Shown piece after piece: positions 25,728-33,929 of a stretch of 64,000 nt of DNA. The DNA lies in assembly GCA_020532545.1 (NCBI GenBank), contig JAJBAW010000005.1, positions 1 through 64,000 of the forward strand. Reading direction: 5' to 3'. The stretch comes from Candidatus Cloacimonadota bacterium. GTDB taxonomy: Bacteria; Cloacimonadota; Cloacimonadia; Cloacimonadales; Cloacimonadaceae. Each line of letters starts with the position of its first letter. Within the stretch, counting starts at the first letter, position 1. Position numbers and translations under genes: made by a program. Below the pieces are notes generated by a model. That model saw nothing but the letters and a program-made list of their open reading frames with translations. It was not told the DNA's origin and did no database searches.

Positions 25728-26819
25728 ATGCAGATCCAGGTTGCAAACAATTACATCTACGGGGCTCCGGGAACAGGCTTCACGGTACTTGATACGGCTG
25801 ATTTTTCCGGGATGGCGGGCTTTCTCTTGACCTCGGAGGATACAGAGGTTCTGAAGAACACCACAGTCCCTGCTCGGCTGCTGTCCACTTCTCTGGACGC
25901 TGCAGGGAATATCCTTGGGGATCTGCTGATTACCGATGTGACGTTTGCTTACACGGATCATCACCACCTTACTCCCTATATAGGGGATTATTTCAGCCTC
26001 CACTACTTTGGAAAAGCTCCTTTAGTCCTGAATGTGCAGGGAGTGCTCTTAGACACCTCCAGTAATCTGGGTAAGGAGAACTTTCAATCCTGGTACCGCC
26101 ATGTCCTCCGCCTCTCTCAGGTGGCGCTCACCGGGGTAGCACCTCATCTGTGTTTTCGCGGCTACATGGTACAGGGGGCTATGCTGGGCCTGTCTTTGTC
26201 CGAGTCGGCAGAAGGGGAAGGCCAGGTAGCTTTTAGCTTCGAATATCTGGTGTTTACCTTAAAGCTGAACAACCCCACCAACACGGCTTTGGGTATTACC
26301 GGGGTAGAAGTTGAGTATAACCGGGTTTTGACTCCTTCTGCCTATGAAGAGGCCGCGGAAGCTTCCTACTCCGTCAAAGAGATTAAGGTTTCCTCAGGCG
26401 GAGAGCCCGTCTCAGTTACGGATGAAGAAGGGAATCGGGTTTCTCAGGCTTCCGATTATCTGACGTACCCGACGACAGGGCCCTACTATGCCAGCGAATT
26501 CAAGTGCCGTTGCAATGGCAAATACTGCACGGATAACAAAATCTCTTCTCGCCTCATTTCTTTGCTGAATGAATCTGCCAAGTCCTTGGGGAAATTCCCG
26601 GTAAACAGTGGCTATCGCTGCTATTTGTACAATGCAGCCGTAGGGGGGAAGAGCAGCAGCTACCATACCAGGGGGTTGGCTGCAGATTTGGCTATTCCAA
26701 AGTCTATGCAAGCTAAGGCCTGTCAGGTGTTCAAGCAGCTCGGGTTTAAGGGTTTCGGATTTTATAACACGTTTTTGCATGTGGACCTGCGTAGCTACCA
26801 TGCTACTTGGAAGGGATAA
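25728..26819 (+). CDS. Baseplate protein with C-terminal M15 peptidase
   Basis: This 363-residue protein has residues about 1-200 forming a beta-rich tail domain. The C-terminal 105 residues carry the peptidase M15 pattern: FKCRCNGKYC, SGYR, SSYHTRGLAADLA (H and D zinc ligands) and FLHVDLR (H ligand). Such tail-borne domains cut peptidoglycan cross-links during entry. Both the zinc residues and the Arg of SGYR are present, so the domain looks active. The spanning of a tail domain and lysin in one chain fits a virion-attached entry enzyme. Confidence 0.8.
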   Translation: MQIQVANNYIYGAPGTGFTVLDTADFSGMAGFLLTSEDTEVLKNTTVPARLLSTSLDAAGNILGDLLITDVTFAYTDHHHLTPYIGDYFSLHYFGKAPLVLNVQGVLLDTSSNLGKENFQSWYRHVLRLSQVALTGVAPHLCFRGYMVQGAMLGLSLSESAEGEGQVAFSFEYLVFTLKLNNPTNTALGITGVEVEYNRVLTPSAYEEAAEASYSVKEIKVSSGGEPVSVTDEEGNRVSQASDYLTYPTTGPYYASEFKCRCNGKYCTDNKISSRLISLLNESAKSLGKFPVNSGYRCYLYNAAVGGKSSSYHTRGLAADLAIPKSMQAKACQVFKQLGFKGFGFYNTFLHVDLRSYHATWKG

Positions 26820-26822
26820 ATT

Positions 26823-28664
26823 ATGCCCACCAATGCCTACAGCCTTTCCTACAAAGTTTTTATCGCGGGAGTGGAGGTACCCTGCCATTCCGTACAGGTG
26901 ATGCAGAGCTTTAACGCGCTGCCTCGGTGCACTCTTGGGTTGGAACCAGATTCTCGGTTGTTTGGTCTGGGGCGCCAGGACCGTGTGCCTGTACAGGTAT
27001 TTGTTTCCAACCACTTCCAAGGCAAGGCGGAGGAATATCTGCTGCTTTTCGAAGGAGAAGTAGAAAGCTCCGGGTACACCAACACCGCGACAGGCCGTAA
27101 TTTTGTCATCAACTGTCAGAGCATCCTGGCTTTTCTGCAGGATATCAAGGTACAGCTGATGCAAAACCTGAATGACGAGGCTTACAAGCTGTCTCCAGGA
27201 AACACTTATTCCTATATTCACGGGGGGTTCATCCCGGAGCATGGCTTTCCCATGTGCCTGTTCCTGCGCGGGGTAGGAGGCTATACCAGCTCTGATGGGG
27301 GCTCCGAGGTGTTCAAGTACCCTTCTGAGTTCCTGATCAACGCGCTGCAGCTTGTCTCCTCCACTTCAGGGCAATCTGAAATCGGCAAGTTTTACGCGGA
27401 GTACATGCGCCGCTGGCGGGTGGATCTGCGGTACGCTATTCTGCCCTACTTTGATGACAATCAAGCCTCTTTTAACGGAGACGGCTTTCCCTTGCTCCGA
27501 GGCACCAGCCTGGCTGCCAGAAGTCAGCAGTTATCCAAACTGATCGGGGCGGTGCCGAGCAATGACTCTTTGTTCGGGCTGCTGACTTATATCGTCAGCC
27601 ATATGGAGTATGAGTTCGCGTTTTTCTCCACTCCGCGCTACAGCCAGGGGCGTCTTCACAGCATGTGTCTTAAGCCTTTGATGTACGACGCTCTGCCTCC
27701 TCGATGCAACGTGATGTTTCGATCCATGGTGGAAAGCCTCTCCTGTGGAGAAACCGTATACGGAGTACCCACGCGGATTCGGACGGCGGACTCCTCCAGT
27801 GTCGGGGCCCTACTTACTCAGGGGGACAACACTCCCTTGGCAGAACAAATCACCCTGCAGTATTACCCACGTACCCTGCAAGGAGAGCGTCCCTCCGCGG
27901 GCAGCAGTACCCACCCCATGGTGTCTGAGATTCTTGAAAACGAGAAGTACACCGGACCTTTTCTGTTCGATACCATTGCTCCTCCCTGGCTGACGTACAT
28001 CAGTCCCAAATACACAGCGCCTAAGTTGGACAGCGCTGTTCCGGAGAACGAAGGTGGGCAGCAGTTCACTCAGGACCTGGAGTTTGCCGACAGGGCGCGT
28101 CAGAGCATGCTGCTTTTAAAACGGTATGAACCGACCTCTGCTCAGGTGGCTCTGGCGTTTAATCCGTTCATTACCCCGGGTTTTCCCGGAGTGGTGTACG
28201 ACAACGTGGACCTTGGCGTAAAAAGCTTCACTATGGTGGGCCAGGTGTTGTCGTTAACCCATACCCTTGGCAAGAACGTGGCCAGCACTACCGTGGAGAT
28301 GGGCTTCGTGCGTACCCTGGAAGATGCCTATAAGGACGGTAAGCCTACCCTCAAAAATAGCTATGCCATCATTTCTGAGGAAGTGACCCATGTACCTGAA
28401 AAGATAGGAGGCCTGTATAAGAGTCTGCTGGGCTGTTCTGCCGCTTCGTTTGAAGAGATCGAAAAGCTGGGCACAGGCAATGAGCAGGAGGAGCCTCGTT
28501 TGGCTTATAGGTACAACAATCGAGAGATAGTTACTTTGCAGCAGTACTTCGAGTTTGTTAATGACAAGGAAACCGGAGTGCTCAGCCAACGACGAAATTC
28601 TGGCTTGCGCAGTTTGTTGGAAGAAATTGCACAGGAAGTTACCAGCAATGTTATCTATGATTAG
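26823..28664 (+). CDS. Baseplate hub-like protein
   Basis: This 613-residue protein lies four bases after the M15 gene. The N-terminal half has repeated beta strands around VFIAGVEVPCHS and LLFEGEVESSGYTN, resembling the gp27/gpD hub domain that binds the tail spike. A C-terminal helical end follows (about 560-613). The adjacency to the M15 and spike genes supports a hub role. The evidence is position plus general pattern. Confidence 0.55.
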   Translation: MPTNAYSLSYKVFIAGVEVPCHSVQVMQSFNALPRCTLGLEPDSRLFGLGRQDRVPVQVFVSNHFQGKAEEYLLLFEGEVESSGYTNTATGRNFVINCQSILAFLQDIKVQLMQNLNDEAYKLSPGNTYSYIHGGFIPEHGFPMCLFLRGVGGYTSSDGGSEVFKYPSEFLINALQLVSSTSGQSEIGKFYAEYMRRWRVDLRYAILPYFDDNQASFNGDGFPLLRGTSLAARSQQLSKLIGAVPSNDSLFGLLTYIVSHMEYEFAFFSTPRYSQGRLHSMCLKPLMYDALPPRCNVMFRSMVESLSCGETVYGVPTRIRTADSSSVGALLTQGDNTPLAEQITLQYYPRTLQGERPSAGSSTHPMVSEILENEKYTGPFLFDTIAPPWLTYISPKYTAPKLDSAVPENEGGQQFTQDLEFADRARQSMLLLKRYEPTSAQVALAFNPFITPGFPGVVYDNVDLGVKSFTMVGQVLSLTHTLGKNVASTTVEMGFVRTLEDAYKDGKPTLKNSYAIISEEVTHVPEKIGGLYKSLLGCSAASFEEIEKLGTGNEQEEPRLAYRYNNREIVTLQQYFEFVNDKETGVLSQRRNSGLRSLLEEIAQEVTSNVIYD

Positions 28665-28678
28665 GTTAGGAGATTTTC

Positions 28679-29434
28679 ATGCCCACAGCTCTGTCGGCGG
28701 CTATAGGTGCTTCAGCTTCCCCCTCTTCCAAGGAGGAAGATCTCCGTTTATGGAAGGTTTACCACACTTCCCGGTCTCCCAAGGATCGGGAGGCTCTGCT
28801 TAAGCGTCTGGATCCGATACTGCAATCCCAAGTCAACAAGTGGGCAGGCCCGGTACCTCGCGGGGTATTGGAGAATGAGGCTATGGTTTTGGCAGCGAAG
28901 GCCTTGGATACCTACAACCCCAATCTGGGAGCGGCTCTGTCTACGCATATTGTGAACAACCTCGCACCCATCAGTCGCCTGGTCTACACCTACCAGAATG
29001 CTGCGCGGATTCCAGAGAATATCACTTTGAAACTGCGCACCTTCAACGATGCCAAGGAACGGTTGACGGTGACCCACGGTTTTACTCCCACTGTGGATCA
29101 GCTCCACCAGGAACTGGGGTGGAGTGTAAATGAGCTTAACCGTGTCGAGAACTCGATGCGTAACGATTTGGTGGAGTCCGTAGGGGGCTTGGATGACCGC
29201 TTTTTCAGCTCGGTTGCAGACGACGAGGAGGATATGCTGGAGGCCCTCTATTTTGATCTTCTTCCGGAGGAGAAAAAGCTGTTTGAATTGGTAACCGGGT
29301 TTCATGGGCGCAAGGTGTGCTCTAACCCGGAGATCATGCAGGCTATGGGGTGGTCACAGGCTCAGCTGTCTTATAAAAAAAGGTTGCTCACCAAGCGTAT
29401 TGCAGAGCTGAGCCAGAGGTATAAACATGCGTAG
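28679..29434 (+). CDS. Sigma-70-like transcription factor inside baseplate locus
   Basis: This 251-residue protein carries a sigma region-2/3-like pattern: ENEAMVLAAKALDTYNPNLG, ALSTHIVNNLAPISRLVY, then RIPENITLKL and HGFTPTVDQLHQELGWS. The C terminus has a second helix-turn-helix (CSNPEIMQAMGWSQAQLSY) like region 4. GGAG precedes ATG. It sits among baseplate genes, so it is made with late tail proteins or carried in the virion. It would redirect host polymerase to phage promoters. The match is by motif, not search. Confidence 0.7.
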   Translation: MPTALSAAIGASASPSSKEEDLRLWKVYHTSRSPKDREALLKRLDPILQSQVNKWAGPVPRGVLENEAMVLAAKALDTYNPNLGAALSTHIVNNLAPISRLVYTYQNAARIPENITLKLRTFNDAKERLTVTHGFTPTVDQLHQELGWSVNELNRVENSMRNDLVESVGGLDDRFFSSVADDEEDMLEALYFDLLPEEKKLFELVTGFHGRKVCSNPEIMQAMGWSQAQLSYKKRLLTKRIAELSQRYKHA

Positions 29435-29789
29435 TGCATTGGCGCAAGCGGTTACCGTTCTGCAGGGTATGCTGGAGGGACAGATGGCTCTTGCAGCAAA
29501 CTCCGGGGGGGATTCCATTGATCTGCAGGATCTGAAATTATCTCAAGATGTTTTGGACGCTATGGCTGAATTGGCTTTTTCCCCGAAAGCCGTAGCTGCA
29601 ACTTCTCAGATCGCTCGACGGGAAACCTACGATTTTTTACGCGCATTGGGCAGACTTACCGATGTTCATCAACTTACACGAGCCACCTATTATCAGCGCG
29701 TGGCCAGTGAGGCGGCAACACAGATAACTCAGCTGCAATATCTGCAAGCCGTCCTTTCTTCCTTTGAGCAGCATGGGGCAGGTGCTTGA
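29427..29789 (+). CDS. Small helical tail protein
   Basis: This 120-residue helical protein overlaps the sigma gene by 8 bases and the next gene by one to two bases. It contains phrases such as DLQDLKLSQDVLDAMAELAF. No family is recognised. Its place between sigma and gp25 genes suggests a baseplate assembly helper or sigma partner, but that is speculative. Confidence 0.45.
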   Translation: MRSALAQAVTVLQGMLEGQMALAANSGGDSIDLQDLKLSQDVLDAMAELAFSPKAVAATSQIARRETYDFLRALGRLTDVHQLTRATYYQRVASEAATQITQLQYLQAVLSSFEQHGAGA

Positions 29790-30235
29790 TGCAGGACCTA
29801 CGAATATACCGCAGGACCGGGAATTTTGACGTGATTTATCAAGGGGCTGAGGAGATGGAGGGCAGCCTCCTTTCAGAGGCCCCGGCAGCTGCTATCGAGG
29901 TGCTGGCCAATCGAGTGGTCAAGTTCATGCTGACCTCTCGAGGTACCGACGTATTTGATTCGGATTATGGCTCCTACTTGCCTACCTATACACAGGTAGC
30001 ACAGAGCCTGGTTCCACGGATGCGCTTGGAGGTGATGGATGATCTGAAGCGCTGCCAAGCATATCTTCAGCAAGCAGATCAGGAGCAAGACAACAGTTAC
30101 AAGCTGTTTTCCCTGACCTTGCGGGAATTCCGTTATGATCCTACCAAGGACCGTGGACGGATCGATGTGGTGATAGAAGTGCTATCCGTAGAGGGGGAAA
30201 AAGCCTTGTTGGATCTTCCTTACACCTTCAAATAG
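29789..30235 (+). CDS. Baseplate wedge protein, gp25-like
   Basis: ATG 29789 overlaps the preceding TGA (TGATG), giving 148 residues. The core phrase VVKFMLTSRGTDVFDSDYGS is the signature of the gp25/W wedge family, and the length fits. A C-terminal beta part follows (RGRIDVVIEVLSVEG). It links baseplate wedges to the sheath. It lies directly before gpJ-like, the usual order. Confidence 0.75.
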   Translation: MQDLRIYRRTGNFDVIYQGAEEMEGSLLSEAPAAAIEVLANRVVKFMLTSRGTDVFDSDYGSYLPTYTQVAQSLVPRMRLEVMDDLKRCQAYLQQADQEQDNSYKLFSLTLREFRYDPTKDRGRIDVVIEVLSVEGEKALLDLPYTFK

Positions 30236-30289
30236 CTCAGGCTTTTATCCATTATATTGTAACCTTTCCTATGAATAGGTAGCTACCCT

Positions 30290-31867
30290 ATGGCAAATAT
30301 CACGTTCTCTTCCTCGGATCTTCAGGAAGCCCGCAACTTTTTGATTCAGTACCTTCGGGATGCCAACTATCTCGGGTCTTTGAATGAGGGCACCGCAGCC
30401 AATGATATTCTGGTGCGCGGGATGTCCCTGCTGTACCAGCTTTTCAAGTACGACGTACAGCGGGCTTCTGCCTACCTGTCCTTGGCGCGGGCGCAGGAAC
30501 TGCAGACCGAGCTGGGCACCGAATATGACACGGTGGTGGATGCTATCCTGAGCAATTGGTTTGTGACGCGCAAGCAGGGGGATAAGGCTTTCGGCACTCT
30601 CCGGTTGTTCTTTTCCAAACCTGTAGGCTTTTTGGAGATCAATCAGAGCCAGGCGCTGGCATTGATCGGGGGTGAGGTTTTTTACCCGGCTGCGGATACG
30701 GTACTGACCCCGGCCAGCTTCACCTCTATCGTCAATGCCATCGAACATGTCACAGAGTTCTACGTGGATATCCTGGTGCGAGCAGCGAATCCATCGGATG
30801 TGGAGGTCAAGGCCGGAGCGGAGGCTACCTCCTACCTGACCAACGTCTTTTTTCTACGCAGTGAAGTTCCAGATAACTTCTACGTAGGAAGCACCGTGGA
30901 GACCTCTGAGGAATTCATTACCCGCACGCGAAAGGTCATCACCACTCGGGAAATGATTACCGATAGGGCTATCAACACCGTCCTGTTGGATGCCTACCTA
31001 GGTATTCAGAACCTGTATATCGCGGGGTATGGAAGTACCGAACAGATGCGGGATGTGGTGCAGTTTGATTTGATTGATGTGCATGTCGGCAACAAAGCGG
31101 ACATCTACGTCAAGCAGGCTCTGGAGAAAAAAGAACAGCTGCTGCAGGTTGTAGACGGCAAGGTCAGCTATCTGGGGATCTCTGACGGAATCGATAGCAC
31201 TACGGAACCTGTGGTGACTCAGCTTGCCGGGATAGTCTCTTTGATGACTGCGGAAGACCCTGATGCCGAACCTGACCCCGCTTTTACTCCCCAACCGGTA
31301 GCTTACACTCTGAGCAATACTTCGGAAACCACCTGGGCCTGCTATGGAAAGCTGCCCGACATTACGCCTTCCGGGGTGGCGGAGGGATCTTTCGTTACAC
31401 TGACCTATCTCACAGATAGCGTGGTGGATTCAGTACACGCCTTTGTCTATGCTGAGGAAAACCGTGTCGTGTGCTACGATCCGGTGGTAAAAACTCTGTT
31501 TCCGGTATGCTTGTCAGGCACTTTGACGTTGCGGGTTTCCGTGGCATTGGGACAAACTCTGGAGGAGATCGCGGCTTCGGCACGGGCGGTCGTCAAGAAC
31601 CATATCAACACCATCCCTCCTGGCAGCACTCTCATTCTTTCGGATCTTATCAAGGAAATTCATCAGAAAGTCCCCGGGCTGTTGCATGTGGTGCTGCCTG
31701 CTACTCTCAGCTATTCCCTGTTTGACCCCTTGTCTTTGACTGAGGTGACGGGATCCATCTCCGACAAGTTCGCCATTCCGGAGAGCCTTTCCAAACAAAT
31801 TTCCTGGAATACCCTACAGTTCTACACGGATTCTGATTTCCTGACTCTGCAGCTGGAGGAATACTGA
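30290..31867 (+). CDS. Baseplate J-like wedge protein
   Basis: This 525-residue protein contains the gpJ family core, including TREMITDRAINTVLLD and YLGIQNLYIAGYGS. It begins with a helical N-terminal part (about 10-75). The 54-bp gap before it has AT-rich sequence and only a weak ribosome site (AGGTAG). It forms baseplate wedges that contact sheath and fibres. Confidence 0.75.
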   Translation: MANITFSSSDLQEARNFLIQYLRDANYLGSLNEGTAANDILVRGMSLLYQLFKYDVQRASAYLSLARAQELQTELGTEYDTVVDAILSNWFVTRKQGDKAFGTLRLFFSKPVGFLEINQSQALALIGGEVFYPAADTVLTPASFTSIVNAIEHVTEFYVDILVRAANPSDVEVKAGAEATSYLTNVFFLRSEVPDNFYVGSTVETSEEFITRTRKVITTREMITDRAINTVLLDAYLGIQNLYIAGYGSTEQMRDVVQFDLIDVHVGNKADIYVKQALEKKEQLLQVVDGKVSYLGISDGIDSTTEPVVTQLAGIVSLMTAEDPDAEPDPAFTPQPVAYTLSNTSETTWACYGKLPDITPSGVAEGSFVTLTYLTDSVVDSVHAFVYAEENRVVCYDPVVKTLFPVCLSGTLTLRVSVALGQTLEEIAASARAVVKNHINTIPPGSTLILSDLIKEIHQKVPGLLHVVLPATLSYSLFDPLSLTEVTGSISDKFAIPESLSKQISWNTLQFYTDSDFLTLQLEEY

Positions 31868-33321
31868 TGGCTCTCATCTCGTATACCCGTGATCCTGAGC
31901 TGTACGGATACTCCGACCGGTACATGAAGGAGGCTTTGGAGCGGGGCGCAACTACCCGTAACTTCCTCAGTGCTCTTGGGGACTATTGGACGGAGTACTT
32001 CAAAGACCGGGAGTCCCTGCAACGGGTACTGTCCGGATCTTTTGAACTGCTGGCAACCCAGTACAACAGCCTCCTGGGCCGGGTCCTGTGCAGCTCACTG
32101 ATTACGGCTCCGATTCATCTGCCGATTAAGCACAGGCTATTGGTGTTTGACCGTACCCAGGCCACTTATGTCTCTGATCCGGGTACTGGAGAGCTTCTGT
32201 ATCTGGACTACCCTTTGAAAGGGATGGAGGACTTATCCTATCTGGTGAGCTCACTCTTTGAGCCGAATGTAGCTCTGCAGCAGGGGGTGCATTTCTCTCT
32301 GGAAGATGAGACTCTGCGCTTTTACGTGGATATTTTCACGGATCCCGTAATCATCGAGGGGGCGTACTCCGTGGAGATGCCCTCCTCTCAGTATGTCTTG
32401 TTCTGGGCTACCAATGTCTTGCTTATTGAGAGCTACCTGTATGAGCGCTTTGGACACTTCCTGTATCAGCAGGAAGTTAATAGCCTCGAGTACAAGTTGC
32501 TATTGGAGGCATTGCAGTTTTTCTTCGTCAATGCCAAGAGCGTGACAAACATTGAGTCCATCCTTAACATTTTGTACGGGTTCCCCTATGCCCGGTATGC
32601 TGGGGAGGTCGTTCAAGCGATCAATCCCCGAATCACTTTTCTGGAATCCGGAGATATCGACCCCTCTTCTTACTACGAGGTAGTCACCGACCATAACACT
32701 TACCAGGTGTTTTTCTACGGGGAACTCTTGGTGGAGGTGGGCACTCCTCTGCAGAAGTACCAACTGATTGCTCGCTGGAACCGGGTAAATGACTACATCT
32801 CAAACCCGGACTGGTACAACGATGTCATGCTGCCCAAGGATTTGGTGGAGGACTTTAGGCACCCGGATCACCTGTTGGACCCTAAGCCTTTCTACCTGGC
32901 GCGTAATGGAGGCTCTTCCACCGAGCAGTACCTGTATGATTTAATGGATCAGGTGTTGAAATACAACCTGGTTTATATCTCGGCACAGATCAATGACCAC
33001 ACAGCAACCAATACCAGAAACCGTCTGCTTAATCTTTACGAGATTATTCGGGAGGGCTTTCCTGTCTATTTGTATCCGCTGATAGACATGTTTATGCGGA
33101 TCACCTATGCGGAAGTGGGACCGAAATCTCAGGAAGACAGCACCTTTACACTTGGAATGGCGCCCAGTGGAGACCTTTCCTACCGTATAAGTATGGGCAA
33201 GTATCACAACGGGCAGCACTATCGTTTCGGAACCATCACTCGGCAACCTGCCAGCGTAGACACAGCTACCATGTCCGTTTTCAACACAGATAATGAGGAA
33301 TTGGAAGCACAGTCTTTTTGA
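31867..33321 (+). CDS. Baseplate protein downstream of J
   Basis: This 484-residue protein starts TGATGG overlapping the J stop. It lies where gpI-like baseplate proteins occur but is about twice as long as gpI. The sequence is rich in Tyr, Leu and Asp, with helical and beta parts. It likely connects baseplate to fibres. A T-tract (33320-33330) and an element resembling a promoter follow. Confidence 0.55.
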   Translation: MALISYTRDPELYGYSDRYMKEALERGATTRNFLSALGDYWTEYFKDRESLQRVLSGSFELLATQYNSLLGRVLCSSLITAPIHLPIKHRLLVFDRTQATYVSDPGTGELLYLDYPLKGMEDLSYLVSSLFEPNVALQQGVHFSLEDETLRFYVDIFTDPVIIEGAYSVEMPSSQYVLFWATNVLLIESYLYERFGHFLYQQEVNSLEYKLLLEALQFFFVNAKSVTNIESILNILYGFPYARYAGEVVQAINPRITFLESGDIDPSSYYEVVTDHNTYQVFFYGELLVEVGTPLQKYQLIARWNRVNDYISNPDWYNDVMLPKDLVEDFRHPDHLLDPKPFYLARNGGSSTEQYLYDLMDQVLKYNLVYISAQINDHTATNTRNRLLNLYEIIREGFPVYLYPLIDMFMRITYAEVGPKSQEDSTFTLGMAPSGDLSYRISMGKYHNGQHYRFGTITRQPASVDTATMSVFNTDNEELEAQSF

Positions 33322-33352
33322 CTTTTTTTTTATTAAGAAATACCCCTCCTGT

Positions 33353-33373
33353 GTCCACTATCTAATAGTTCAT
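33353..33373 (+). promoter_or_regulatory. Putative late promoter element for fibre genes
   Basis: The 89-bp gap before 33411 contains GTCCACTATCTAATAGTTCAT. Its CACTATCTAATAG core resembles elements at 2655-2667, 10956-10973 and 48102-48114. No -35 was identified. Confidence 0.3.
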
Positions 33374-33410
33374 CCCTGAAACACTCCTTCGTCCTGCCAA
33401 AGGAACTTCT

Positions 33411-33914
33411 ATGCAAGAAGCCTATCCCACCCTGGGTAAATGCCGGGGTCATATCCACATTGATGCCTATGATCGACAAGATTTTCTGGTGCACTCCTGG
33501 GATTTTGAGAACCTGATTGTTCAGGGAGCCTGCCGTATTTCTGCACAGACCTTGTCCGGGAATACTGACTATCGTATCAGTCGGGTAGCTCTCGGGAACG
33601 ACAGTGCTGCCCCGACCACTAACGACACCAACATCGGGGGAATCTTCACGGAGGCTCTGGTTCTCGGAGCCAATACCGTTGGAGAAGATATGGTCGCTTG
33701 GGTAGCTTCCATCACGGGAGTGCCGGAGTTTCCAGATGCCGCAACAATGCGCGTTTCTTGGAATGTCGGCTACGATGAAGCCAATGGCCTGTCCGTCTGT
33801 GAGTTGGGGTTGCTGTCTGAGAATAATGTGCTGTTTTCTCGAAAGACGCGTTCCATGGTGGTTAAGGACGCTTCCATCCGTTTGGCGGGCACCTGGTCGA
33901 TAACCTTCGTTTAA
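33411..33914 (+). CDS. Fibre-locus protein, unknown
   Basis: This 167-residue beta-rich protein has AAAGGAA before ATG. It contains phrases typical of phage collar/fibre parts such as YRISRVALGNDSAAPTTND and CELGLLSENNVLFSR. Those phrases resemble a domain at the base of fibres in other phages. It lies at the start of the fibre operon, after the baseplate, and may be a fibre-attachment protein. Confidence 0.5.
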   Translation: MQEAYPTLGKCRGHIHIDAYDRQDFLVHSWDFENLIVQGACRISAQTLSGNTDYRISRVALGNDSAAPTTNDTNIGGIFTEALVLGANTVGEDMVAWVASITGVPEFPDAATMRVSWNVGYDEANGLSVCELGLLSENNVLFSRKTRSMVVKDASIRLAGTWSITFV

Positions 33915-33929
33915 TAAAGGATACTGCAC

